This document shows positions 11,530 through 23,100 of a stretch of 64,000 nucleotides of DNA, piece after piece. Where the stretch lies: positions 62,001 through 126,000 of the forward strand of contig JAIVFJ010000170.1 of NCBI GenBank assembly GCA_025765615.1, given 5' to 3'. A program made the position numbers and the translations under genes. The notes below the pieces were generated by a model. The model worked only from the letters and a program-made list of their open reading frames with translations, was not told where the DNA came from and searched no databases. The stretch comes from Zopfochytrium polystomum. Its lineage: Eukaryota > Chytridiomycota > Chytridiomycetes > Chytridiales > Chytridiaceae. Position 1 is the first letter of the stretch. Each line of letters begins with the position of its first letter.

Positions 11530-13166
11530 ATGAGCGGCGAGGGCGAGAAAACGCCGCGTATTCCCAACAGTGCACTTGCGCAGTACCGCTTTATACTAAA
11601 GACCGGACCGAAGGAACGACATGCCGAGGCTATGGCCAAACTCATCGACGGCATCACCGCTGACGGTAATCTTATGATTGACTCCCAGTTTGCTTTTGTG
11701 GAGATGTGGGCGGAACGCGCGTTCGCTGTTGTAAACTGAATGTCCGTTCCAACATCTTGTGCTCCATCGCATCGCACCTGCCTTCCACTCCGACAACAGA
11801 AATGGCACCCTTCTACAAGCTTGTCGCAAACGAGCTTAAATTTCCGCTGGATGAAGCGTTGTACAAAAAGCTGCAAGCCGCGAATGAGGAGAGTTTGAAG
11901 AAGATAGAAGACAAGATCGCGGACGCGCAAGCAAACTTAGGCGAAACCGAAATCAGCGATGCTTTGATATCGAAAGCAGAGTACCTCGCCAGAATCGGAG
12001 AGAAGGTGTGTGCGTCCACCTGCACTGGGATCTGTAACTGAGCCTATGGTATACCCACCTTCACGTTACATTAGGAATCAGCCGTTGCCGCCTTTAGGGT
12101 TGCTTTCGATAAGACAGGGCCGCTCGGAGCGCGTATTGACCTCACCTTTGCGTTGATTCGGATCGGTCTTTTCTTTGCGGATAGCGATCTGATTAACCGA
12201 AACATCGAGAAAGCGCGAAGGTCGGTGGAATAGTAGGATTCTTGTCTATGCTGAGCTTCTTCTCCCAATCCTTATTGTGCAATATTTTGCACAGCCTCAT
12301 TAACGAAGGCGGGGACTGGGATCGTCGGAACCGGTTGAAAGTTTATGATGGCATTAACAAGCTGTCAAACCGAGACTTTAAGGGAGCTGTGGACAACCTT
12401 TTGGAGACGTTGGCCACCTTTACTTCCACAGAGCTAATGGACTACAAGGACTTTGTAAAGTATGCTATCCTGGCTGCGGCCATCACATTAAAACGCAAGG
12501 ACTTCAAGAAGAAGGTATGTCGAGAAGGGTTTTGATAACATCTTAATTAGTTGTATACAGGTTATTGACGCACCCGAAATTTTGGAAGTCATCAACGAAT
12601 TACCTCTGTTCGGAGATTACATTAGCTCTCTGTATCGTTGCGAATACTCCAAATTTTTCACGTCGCTGGGTATACCAAAATACCAATAACACCATTCACT
12701 GACCATTTTTAGCTGGAATCGAACAAGAAATCAAATGGGACCGATTTCTACACGTCCACTACCGCTACTATGCACGAGAAATGCGCATTGCAGTTTACAC
12801 TCAGCTCCTTGAGTCGTACCGAAGCTTAACAATTGAGTCAATGGCCAACTCTTTCGGTGTAACTGAGGACTTTTTGGACAGGTGAGAACAGGTTGGTTTT
12901 AGTATTGCTGATCATCCACGTCGCCTGTAGCGATGTTTCAAAGTTGATTGCAGCTGGTCGGCTGAATGCCGTCATCGACAAAGTGGGCGGGATTATCGAA
13001 ACGAATCGACCAGACGTCAAAAACTCTCAGTACCAAGGCACAATTAAGCAGGGCGACTTGTTGCTCACTCGCATTCAGAAACTCAGCAGAGTGGTATGAT
13101 ACTCCCCGTGCCTCAAATTTGTCTGTTAAAGGCTCATTTCTATATTCATTGCAGATTTCTGTTTGA
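11530..13166 (+). CDS. RPN7: 26S proteasome regulatory particle non-ATPase subunit Rpn7 (PSMD6)
   Basis: Eight exons: 11530-11665, 11800-12005, 12075-12220, 12295-12514, 12561-12669, 12713-12881, 12931-13093 and 13155-13166. They join in frame to 386 aa, the usual family size of about 390. The last exon codes only three residues plus the stop. Signature stretches are [94 protein letters not shown] and the C-terminal PCI-domain part ([20 protein letters not shown], then [15 protein letters not shown]). Rpn7 is a PCI subunit of the proteasome lid that helps position the Rpn11 deubiquitinase. Its stop lies 26 bp from that of the convergent REV1 gene, so the 3' UTRs probably overlap. Confidence 0.97.
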
Positions 13167-13192
13167 TTGTAATCAAAAGAACGGAAATAAAG

Positions 13193-15866
13193 TTACACCT
13201 GGTTTAAAAATTCCACTTCTTTTGCAATTGCCAACTTGTTCAACTGCTGCAACAAAGTCTTCCATGGTTTGCTGCTTTTGCCTTGCACCAAAGTCCCGAT
13301 ACTCTCGAGCAAAATGCGAGACTCATCGAACCTCCAAGCGTCCATTAACTCGGTCAAATATCGCAGAACAATGTCGATGTCGCTGTCAAGAGGCAAATCC
13401 GACTGATCAACCCATTTTCGCATTAATTCCCGAATGTACCCAGAGTCGCCTTGCCCCAAGAGAGATTGGTGCGTTGGTGAACAAGTAAAATTAGATAAAT
13501 GAACTTTCGCCTGAGGCTGAAAGGGTGGTGGTTCTTGCCGAGTATTTTCATGCAATTTGGCGTCGTCGGTGTGAAAGTGAGCCATAATTTCGCTTCTTAT
13601 GTTTTCGGGAAGTGCAGCGAAAACCTCCGGATCCATTTCCATCAGGTTAGCCGGCATAAAAAATTTTGGGGGCTCCTCCGCCTCTCCACGACGAAGCTTA
13701 TGCGGCGGCTCATCCGTGTTGATGGACGCTTCTGACGGGTTCGCAGTACTTTTCCTTTTGGCAAAACTGAGGACTGGTTGTCCGGGCATCGACTTTCTGT
13801 CCATTAGCTTACTAACTTGAATGCCGACACCCCGGATTTCTGTGGCGGGTACGTCCAATCCCCGAAAAAGCTTGACAGCTTCCCGGTGGATCAAATCTGC
13901 ATCATCTACGAACTTGTCGAAAAGGAAGCTTTTGGACAAATCCGCGCAATGCCCACATCCCAAAAACTTCATCGGCTCCCCGTCATACAATTTCCGCTTA
14001 AGTTTGAATGTGATCTGGCGACCTAAGACATTCACCCTTTTAAGACGGCCTTCCACCTCTCGGCACAATTCGTATATGAAGGATATGGCCTAGTCAGAAG
14101 CAGTGGTCAGTCAGCTTCAAAGATTTGGCGCTTATTTACCTGAGTTTCGTTTTCAAACCTTACTCCCCAATTAACCTCAGCACTAACTGATTGACGGCTC
14201 TTGTTCTCCAAGGGTCGCTTATCCACTCCTCGTGAAAATTCCCACAGTTTTTGACCTTAATAGGAGAAGCTGTTAAAACCCTTTACTGTGAGACCATCTT
14301 ACTTCTCACCATTTACTTCACCGAAATGTCTTTTGCAAGCCTGCAGAGTCAAAGACGAAATATCGCCGCACGTAACGACGTTGAGCTTCCTTAGCTTGTC
14401 CACCATCATGTAACCAATGCCGGGAAGGTCTCCGACCGCGAGGTCACGAAAAGTCTCCTGAACCGTTGTGCCTGCCAGCAAGAAAACACCATCAGGCTTC
14501 GCTTTTCTCGTAGCGACGCGTGCAGTCAACATGCTGTCTCCGATGCCAATAGACGCAGAGCATCCTGTTTGTTCCAGTACTGCTTTTCGTATTCTCTCAG
14601 CTAATGCGACCTCCCCTGTCCCTCTTTGTGAAATCAAGGAGCTCACATCAATGAACGCCTCATCACATGAGACAGCCATCACATCGTCCGCAATATCCAA
14701 CAAGATTTGGTAGAGAGCTCTCGACACTCGATCATAGCTTTCAAAATCGTACGGGAGCACTTTCAAGGTCGGGCACAGTGACGTTGCCTTGCCCAAAAAC
14801 ATGCCGTTTCTCACACCCGAGGCGCGTGCAATATAGTTGCAACTTGCTATCTCGGACGTGCTTGTCTTTGTGGGTCCTGTGGTGTGGCAAATTACCACCG
14901 GCTCCTTTTTTAATTGGGGCTGGGCCAGAAGGGAGACTGATGCAAAGAAGCAATCCATGTCAACGTGGAAAATGGTTCTAAGTCGCTTTCCTTCCAGGGC
15001 GGCTGCTGTTATGTGGGAGTTGTCGGTCTTGCGCTCCTTTAGCTTGGCGGCAACAAAGTCTTTAAGATCGGATTTCCAGTTCGAAATTTTGCTGAGTCGG
15101 GATGAGGAGTAGTACTTTGCGAGGAAGCCATCGGCGGTGGCAATATTTCTTGTCACGAAATCTGAGGAGCGCGACAGCGGCTGATGGGAAGTCTGGGCAG
15201 ATGACGAAGCTGACTGGTGCCCGTGCACTGGGTGTACAATCCCTTCAGTCTCAGGAACAGGGAGCTTAATCGGTGAGGTGGACGTAAGCGTTCCATCTTG
15301 CTTCCTTCGAGCAAAGTCCAACGCCGACGTTTGACCACTCATTCGCGAACTACTCGTTCGGTAACGATACCATGGAAGGAGTTTTCCAGCTGCGATGCAG
15401 TCATCGATCCACTGGGACTTCGCTACTTTCTTGTTTTTCCAGAGGTCAATCTGCGAAAATGGGATAAGTTTCATTCACTGAAAAAGTTTGTCGGTCGACA
15501 CCCACCTTCCTATCGGTTAAGTTTTCGGCAATAATGTGGGTAATATCCGGTGTCAGCATGTCGATCACTTTTGCCGAGTGTTGCAAAACAAGAGCTTTCC
15601 TTGATGGACAAACAAGGTCGGAGTCTCAATTTAGGATGATGAAACAAACGGTCCCCTCACCATTCCAGCATTGTCCGCGAAGGGCCAAGGTACCCATCGA
15701 AGTAAAGCACAATTCCTGCGAAAATGCCTGACACGGCTGCTATCTGCCCATTCTCCTCTTGGTTCTTTCGGAACTTTTCATGCATGTAATCGCCGAACGA
15801 CGTAAAGCTTTGGTGCATCGACGGCGGCCGGCCATTGCGGCTGGAGCCCCTGCTTCCTCTTGACAT
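13193..15866 (-). CDS. REV1: DNA repair polymerase REV1 (Y-family dCMP transferase)
   Basis: Five exons: 15866-15661, 15599-15506, 15450-14310, 14255-14140 and 14089-13193; all junction phases agree; 817 aa. The N-terminal BRCT domain begins SFGDYMHEKFRK and IFAGIVLYFDGYLGPS and runs through DITHIIAENLTDRK and SQWIDDCIAAGKLLPW. The Y-family catalytic core starts at IFHVDMDCFFASV (metal-binding Asps) and includes SCDEAFIDVS (second carboxylate pair), CSASIGIG, KPDGVF and GDLPGIGYMMVDKLRKL (helix-hairpin-helix). The little-finger domain is around KLWEFSRGVDKRPL. The C-terminal half contains one clear ubiquitin-binding motif (DPEVFAALPENIRSEI, with the conserved Leu-Pro) and ends in the helical REV1 C-terminal domain that docks Rev7/pol eta in other species. 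The protein acts in translesion synthesis with pol zeta. It is convergent with RPN7. Confidence 0.96.
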
Positions 15867-16043
15867 GGTGCAGTGGCACCACCACTAAAAAGCCAGTGTC
15901 CTTGTGATTGTCGTTGCCTTCAAAGTATGGCATGGACCCTCCCTGAACCGCCCAACTGACTGTTGACACTGACTGTTTTCAAATAAATCCATAACCCCAA
16001 CCACAAACGAGCAGGCGCTCCCTTTCATAATACAATGCAGTTC

Positions 16044-17823
16044 TTATTCCAGCTTCGTTTTTTTTTTGAGCACAAACGCGTATAGAGGATAAATTGCAAG
16101 GCACGACAAAAAGATCGCCCAAAAGATCAGGACGGGCTTGGGCGTTGGGTTCGGAAACTCGCCCTGCCCAAACTTCACACATATAAGCGCTTCCGTTAGA
16201 ATATTTGCAGTCGTTATCCAAGCATGCATGCCGAATTTCTTGCAATTCCTGCCAGTTTGAGGACAAAATGAGGGTTGAGCGCTAAGAGAGATTCGAACTG
16301 TGAAACAAACGAAAAAGCCGCACTTGTCTGTCAGATACTGGTAGGCCTCACGAACCGCGGGCATGCAGAGGAAAAAGTACATGACCAGTCGAGCAATGTT
16401 GATAAAATGCTCAGACGGGATCCAAAGGAGATATTTTAAGTAGAACGCGTTCAGCTCCAATTGCAGTTCCTGCAAGAAAGGAGTGAGAAGTAGCGGAAAC
16501 TGCCAATTAGAGGCCATACAATCGTGAGGAGTCCAATAACAGCTGCGTAGTTCTTGAAAGAATCCAGTGACTTCCATTGGAAGCTTGTCCAGCTATGGGG
16601 AGTAAACTGCTCGATAGTTCTTTGCAGCTTCCCCTTCACAGTTGGAATTTCATTGATGCCTCGCCACGAATATTGCTAAAGTTATTAGATATATGCATTA
16701 GAGGGATGCGCTTGCGAACCATAGAAAAATATAAGAGGAGGAGGCTAACCTTCATTTCGAAGTAACGGCAAACTTTCATGCCCATGTAAATTCCAAGCCA
16801 GTTCGTAGTCAGGACGTCAAGTATCCACTAGTAAATGAGTCAGTATGAACAAAAGCCCGAAAACTGGAGGACACATACGTGATCCCACCAGCACTCTGCG
16901 AAATTTGGCAACTGGTGCTGGAGACTGTACTCCATAACTTCGAACAGCACTGACAGAATCCAGCAGAACCAGTAATCCCGAAGTACGAGATACTTAGCAA
17001 ACCATCCCAACGTATGAGCTAGGACAAAGATATCCGTTTGATTCTGGAATCACCAATTTAGCGACGACGATTGAATGGGCAGGTCGCTACCCAAAGTGTT
17101 TCCGCTGTAATTGAGCAGTCTTCTGCATATGACTTTTCAGGAAGTGGAACGCCCAAATTCGGGTCTATGAACTTTAGTAGGCCCCGCATAGTGTGTTTAT
17201 CCTGTTTCCAGGCAACTATTAAATCGTTGGAAGGCGAAAATGTTCACAACTAACCTGAAAAAGGACGAAAACTAGAAAGATCTCATACGTTACTCCCACG
17301 GCGAGAACAACCCGCCAGAAAGCTGGGTGCGGCTGGTGGATCTTTAACGCATGCGAATGAAAAAAGCTCAAAACCCACCCTGATGAATGGGCCATCCTTG
17401 AATTCAAGCAAGCCAGTCAATAGAATAACCATTACTGCGGCTGATAAGCCCCTTTCAGGCAAATATGAGTATTTCAAGGAGGAGCAACCTGCGTATCTAC
17501 ATTTTTGTGTTCGCCACAACGTCTTCGCCTGCCACGAAGAGTGCAGCATAAAGAATTCCGGACAGCATAAGAACGAGCATCGTGATGGTGCGGGGAGTGT
17601 AAAAGAATGCAAGCGTTGGTTCGATTTCATCGTGGAACTCGTAGGACCACGAGGCGCGAAGGTCTTTCTTCGTCGTCCGGCCACCTTTCGGGCGGGCTTC
17701 GTTGTTGGGGACGTCGCGAGTGATCACGCCAGTATCGACATTGCTATTTGCGTCCGTCGTTTGCGCGCGGTTGACGGCGTCGCTGCCAATCCTCTTGTTC
17801 GTGGAAGTTGCGCGGAACCCCAT
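16044..17823 (-). CDS. Base-exchange phosphatidylserine synthase (PTDSS1/PSS family)
   Basis: Nine exons: 17823-17501, 17451-17379, 17341-17255, 17201-17091, 17043-16879, 16827-16750, 16675-16520, 16469-16324 and 16248-16044. The summed length is 1344 nt, 447 aa, with all phases consistent; the smallest intron is 37 nt. Family-specific stretches follow the animal PTDSS1 order: [19 protein letters not shown] (first helix), [69 protein letters not shown], then [44 protein letters not shown] and [13 protein letters not shown] near the last helix. The protein is polytopic and expected in the ER. It would exchange serine for the head group of PC or PE. Ascomycete and basidiomycete yeasts are known for the unrelated CDP-diacylglycerol route (Cho1), so this gene is notable. 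Confidence 0.93.
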
Positions 17824-18021
17824 TCTCAAAACGCGCGTGATCGCTGAAGGACGGGCAAGCCTTGAATCACGCAAGCCTTGGTCCGAACGGAAGGAGAAAT
17901 CGGAGAAAGAATTTCCGAGCTGGTCGCTCTAGCATGGGCCCGTCGCAAAATACGGCCGCTTTTTCTCCGCTTTCCTATCGCTAAGAACTCGGGTTTATTA
18001 ATGCCAGCTACTTCGTTATTA
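17824..18021. other. Short intergenic spacer
   Basis: About 200 bp between the phosphatidylserine synthase start and the 3' end of the RRP1-like gene on the same strand. It presumably carries the RRP1 3' UTR and the synthase promoter. No motif is assigned. Confidence 0.4.
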
Positions 18022-19943
18022 TTATTTTCGTTTTTTAATTTTCCATTCCCCAGACGTTTCCGAGAAGACCGAATCACGAGGCTCGGTCCTTACTCTCAAG
18101 GCCGGCTTCGCCGGAGTCGATGAGCAAGGAAGCTGAACGTTTCCTATCGCCGAAGTCTTCAAAAATGTCTTCACCTTGTTTTGACCGAAGATAACATTCT
18201 TCTTTCCGGATCCTGCATCGACTTCAATTATTTGCAATTTAGAAACACGCAAAGTGACAGACCTTCTCTGGTAATGTCGTCTGTGGCGGATCGCTTTGGC
18301 GTTTCTGTTGGGACATCGGCGCTGCGAGGCTGCGCGGGGGTCGGAGATTGATCTCCAACAGTCGACGCAACCGCACGTTCGTTACTTGCCTCTGATGTTG
18401 CCACCGTTTCCGGTTGATCGAACCTTGTCAGTGCCGGGGTTTCTTCACTTTGGGCTGCAGCTTCTAACTTAGCCCTTTTCTTTCTTTGAAGGATCTCCTC
18501 CATCGAAAGGAACTTCCGCTTCCGCATCAGGTAGCGATTAGGAGGTTTATCCCGCTGGGAAAAGAAAGAACTGTTAACATTTCACGTTTCTTTCATACTA
18601 GTGCCATACCAGCTTCAGTTTGTCAGGTCGTGGCAGCAGATGCTTTTGGGCGGCCTCGGCAATCTCACGAGGAACTGCCTGATACAGGAAACTAAGAACA
18701 GTCTTGCGCTTTTTTCCACCTGAAGATTCCGATAAGTCAACCAGCATTCGGGCGACGTAATGCAGGTCGAAAGGCAGTTTCCATGTGCCGTCGTCTGGTC
18801 AGTTGTCAAGGCTCGTGTTAAGGTGCAAGAAACGGATTTATAATGGGGAGGCAGACCTTCCGAGTGGTCATCATTGGTCTCACTGTTTTCTTCGGCTTAA
18901 ACACGGTAGCATTCGAAGGAGTATGTGCTGCGTCAGTGATTCGATTTCAGAACGGTTTGTACCTGGCGCAGAGCGACGGATCTTTTTAAAAATGACCCTC
19001 AGCTTTGAGAGGGTGATCGGCTCCGTGGTGGAGCTCAAAAGATTTACAATGGGTCTCATCATTGTGATCAGTGTGTCTTGAGGAATCTAGACTGCGATAA
19101 ATACCACTGCTCGGTCAAACTTACTCATTAACTCACGTCGTGGCCGACCGCCTTGTTCAACTCTTCAAAATATGCTTCGACTGCATGAACCCGAAGAGAG
19201 TCCGGGACGTGCGATTCTGAAGGGCTTTGGGAATGCATCAGTGAGTGTCTGCTATCCAATTAATCTCACCTTAACGGTCCCTTCTCCAGTACATCCAGAT
19301 ACGATCCCACAAGACTGTCGTCCCACTCCTTCGCTTTTAAAAAGGTAAAGCTGTAGAATTGGAAGCGTCGGAGGAGGTTGTAGAATTTGTCTAGCCTTCA
19401 AAAGTTGTCAGAGCCGAGGTGGGTGACGTCAAAACGCCCACCTCAGCCGATCGATCCCGTACCATTGGGATATGATGGTGGTCCAGAAGGCTTCCAGGTA
19501 CTTAATAGAAAGGGAATCGTCCAACTCGTAAATGACCAAGGCTAGACGATCTGCCAAGTGCTGCTGGATTGTCGGCTTGTCGGACATCCAGAAACCTGAG
19601 GTTCGGTCAGTGTGAGGTCGGCGACCGAGGATAATCATTACAGTAAAAGAGTCCCCGCCACAGCTTGAGTAGCTCCAGATGGGATAGAGTATCTCCGTTG
19701 TTCTTAAGCCATCCTATAAGCGACTTCACGGCCTGGTCTCGCACTTTCTTGTCTGGAGAGAACGGAAGGAAGCATCTTGTCAAGGGGAAGCTACGACACG
19801 GATCATCCAAAGCGCCAGCGAAGGCCATGGAGACGAGGGTTCCATCAGCACACCCTGTCGCTCCGGCACGACGGGAATCTATTGAGCTATGAATCCCCGG
19901 TCTTACCAGTGTGAGCCAGCTTCTTTCCGAAGCCCGCGGACAT
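18022..19943 (-). CDS. RRP1: Ribosomal RNA processing protein 1 (Rrp1/NOP52 family)
   Basis: Starts at the ATG at 19943 (MSAGFGKKLAHT). Exon 1 is 19943-19907, exon 2 is 19752-19642, exon 3 starts at 19595, and later exons run on to 18022. Conserved Nop52 features: DKKVRDQAVKSLIGWLKNN, LELLKLWRGLFYC across a splice join, WMSDKPTIQQHLADRLA, YLEAFWTTIISQWYGIDRLR, LDKFYNLLRRFQFY, then LLPRPDKLKLV. The basic C-terminal tail has the short KNVIFGQNKVKTF block seen near the end of RRP1/RRP1B proteins. The family acts in the nucleolus in 27S pre-rRNA/ITS2 processing for the 60S subunit. One junction near 18880-18800 could not be phased convincingly: the GTGAGA donor by the stop at 18880 gives the wrong phase to the next exon, while an upstream GTTTAA donor fits. 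The region between the N-terminal domain and tail is disordered and Ala/Thr/Glu-rich. Confidence 0.85.
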
Positions 19944-20195
19944 CCTGACAACTCTTCCACTCAATCGACGAGGTTACGAGCCTGGCCAATTCGGCGTTAA
20001 GTTCCTGCGTCTACCTGGCTTTGTGCCTCCTGACAGTCACCTTCGTGCGTTCCAAGAGGATGCGAGCCAGCAGGAGCAAGTCGAAGTCGACGAATCGGTT
20101 GGAAGGAGGGAGCTTGTGGAAAAAGAAAAAAGAAAGAAAGAAAGATGGTTGGTACTGTATTGTTGACGAACATGACATGGAACGGGCCAGGCGCG
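19944..20195. other. Short intergenic spacer
   Basis: About 250 bp between the RRP1 start and the end of the CCDC186-like gene on the same strand. It includes an AAAGAAAG-type purine stretch on the plus strand near 20120-20150. No gene is seen. Confidence 0.4.
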
Positions 20196-23100
20196 TCATG
20201 GTGGTGACACCGCTCCCCTCAGCGACCTGTTTTCCTCCTCCAGACTCATCAACTTCGTCGTCAGCTCCTGATGTGAAGTAAACCAACAGTTAAGCACTTT
20301 TAGGACTCAAAATGGACAGGTGGCGGACCCAGCAAGGCGGAAGGAGAACAGGCTTGTCTCCCAAAGCCAACAATCCGTCCACCTGGCCGAAGCACCACGA
20401 GGTATTGAAGAGTGAAAGTAATGAATACCTCAAGGAGCTTTTGCATCTTCACGTTGACTTGAGCTAAGAAGAGAGGATCCATCTTGCTCATTGCCGATCC
20501 GCTCGCTAAGATTCCAAGGTTGAATCCACCTTTCGGCCTCTCCTCGGGTTGAATCTTGGACGCGTAATCTCGCAAAATGTACTGCTGTACTGTTTTCGAC
20601 TTATGGTCCAGCTCTTCGCCCATTCTGGCGAGCCGCTCTTGGAGTCCCTTTATCTGGAGTTGGGTGCGGTTTGCCTTTAGGCCTAGTTCCTTTCGAAACG
20701 GCAGGCCCCCCTAACCTCTTCTTCCGCATGCCGGGCTCTTTTGTTCAGAGCCTCGTTTTCTTGGGCGAGCTGTACGAGTTCTCCCGTCAGCTGTGGTCGT
20801 TTTGGAGGAATGTGAGTAGGCGTTTCCGTTCGAGCAACCTGTGTCACTACATGGACGTACCTTTTCCACTTTGGGGATGCCGACCGAGTCGCCACCAGTC
20901 TCCGATGTTACCGACTTGGCTGACTTCGGCCGCTCGGACCCCTGTCTGCTGCGAAAGTGGTCGGACCCTGTTGTATCGAAAAGAAAGGAAAATTCGTTAG
21001 ACACACACGTGGGTGGCGGCGCGAAGACAGGGTACTGCGCAACGAAACGTAAGCCCACCGAGTGCATCCAAACTGTCCCGGTGGTCGTTTGGATTGTCCT
21101 TTCTCCGTCGTTCCTTTAAGATCTGCTTCTGCAAATCCTTGATCTGGCCGCAGGACAGAAAGAGAAAAAATAGTTGAACGCAACTCAAACATCGACTGGC
21201 ACAAGGTAACAAATCGACAGCATACGATGGACGAAGCCTTCCGTTCCGCAATTTTCAGCTCGTTCTTAGTCTCGTGTGCGATTTTTTTGAATTCTGCTAG
21301 CTCTGATGATAGTTTCTCGACGTCCGATTCAAGCCGCTTTGTAGATGCTTCGTGCACTTCTTTCAACTGCTGATGCTCGACAGCTTCTCTCTGCGACGAT
21401 ATCTCTAGATGAGCAATCTTTTCCATGTTTGACGCAACGGTTTGTCCTGCCACCTCGAGTTCTCGCTCTAACCTCGTCACCATTCGTTTTAGAGCTGTTT
21501 CTGCGTGGGCCATCTCATCGTGCTTCGACTTGAGCTTCTTGATGGCATCTTCTTTTTCACCGATTGTCTTCAGCGACCGGGTGTTGTTGCTCTGTGAAAC
21601 TTCGAGTTCCGCCGAGAGTAAGTCGAATTTAGACTGAAGTTGGGCTAGTTTTGCTTGCGCAGCGGCGTCTACTTCATCCTTTTCTCTCCGAAGTTGCTCG
21701 ACTTTCTGCTCGACCTCTTCCAAGCGCAATTTCGCTGCGGCTGCCAGTTGTTGTGCGTTGGACTTTTCTTGGCTTCCCTCCAGCTCCAAAGCCTTGATTT
21801 TGGCTCCAAGCTTGGCGATTTCGTCCAATCTTTGTGTCAAATCCTTCTCAGCTTTTCTTGCTCTTTCCTCCAAAGAGGAAGCCTCTCGCTTTTGCTTCTC
21901 CAACTCGTTCTTAATCTTTTCGGACTCGAATCTCATCTCTGATTTCCCCTTTTCTGACTCCTGCTTCAATTTCTCCAGGTCAGACTTGGTCTTGTCGTAG
22001 TCCGCCTGAAGTTTTCCCCGCTCCTTCTTCGCCTTTTCTTCCACCTCCGCAACATCCTTCTTGAGCTTCTCCTCAAGTTCAACCTTTTCACGAGTCCATT
22101 TCGACTCCCAATCAGCTTTCTCCTTTTTGCGACTGTCCTCCCATTCGGTCTTGCGCTTGGTGAGACTGGCCTCCAGTTCTGCTCTTTCTTTCACCAGGCG
22201 TTCGGAGAAAGCTTCGTGTTCTCTTTTCAGCTGCTCCTCGAGATCTCTTTTCCCTTTAAGAAGTGATTCCTGGTTTGTTTCCGCATGCTTGATCTTCGCG
22301 GAGAGTTCCAAGACTTGGTTCAAAGCGATCTTCAGCTCCTCTTTGACCTTCTCAGTCGAAGCAATTTCTTCCTTCAGTACCTTGATTTGTTTGGAAAATG
22401 CGACTGCTGCGGCCGATCCTTCTGCCTCGACTTGGTCCCGCTTCTGCTCCACCAGCGACTTCTCCGCTTTGACTTCCTCCACCAGCCGGCTTAAGGCGAT
22501 GCACTCATCGTGTTTGGCTTGGATGCCATTATCGAGCTCTTTGTTCTTGTGTGACGCCCTGAGCAATTCGTCGCTGAGGCGAGCGACCTCTTTCTTGCTC
22601 TCCTCACATTCCGCTTTAACGGACTGAATATTACTTTGCAGTGAGTTCAGGTCCTCCTCCAGCGCTTGAACACGGGCAGCGTGGCTAGCGGTAAGCTCAC
22701 TCTTTTGCAGCTCGCACAGAGCGTGAAGCTGCTGTGCTGCGGACGAGTCTCCAGCAGCATCACTTGGTCCGGATCCGTCGGCCCTCGCAGCTTGGGCTTG
22801 GAGAATCTGGTTTTCGGCCTTGAGGTGCGCTGAAACGAAGGCCTGTCTTAACTTTAAGGAATACTCAAATTATATCGCGAACCTATCTCGCGTTCTTTTT
22901 CTGCCATTTCTCGCGCTCTCGCTGCGAATCTTTCCTTTTCTTGAGTCTCCTTCTCCGCAGCTTCCTTCGCTCGAGCGGCCAACAGCCCTCTGTCCTCCGA
23001 TGCCTTTTTCTCGTTCAAAACTGCTAGATCCCGTTCTGCTTTCACCCGCAGCTCGTTTTCTTTCCGCCAATCAGCTTTCGCACGGTCCAGACTAGCAGCG

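Noticed and set aside
22061..22627. Long plus-strand Ser/Phe-rich open frame
   Set aside because: It is the antisense of the Glu/Lys coiled-coil exons of the CCDC186-like gene; its composition is what the reverse strand of such codons gives, and it has no domain.
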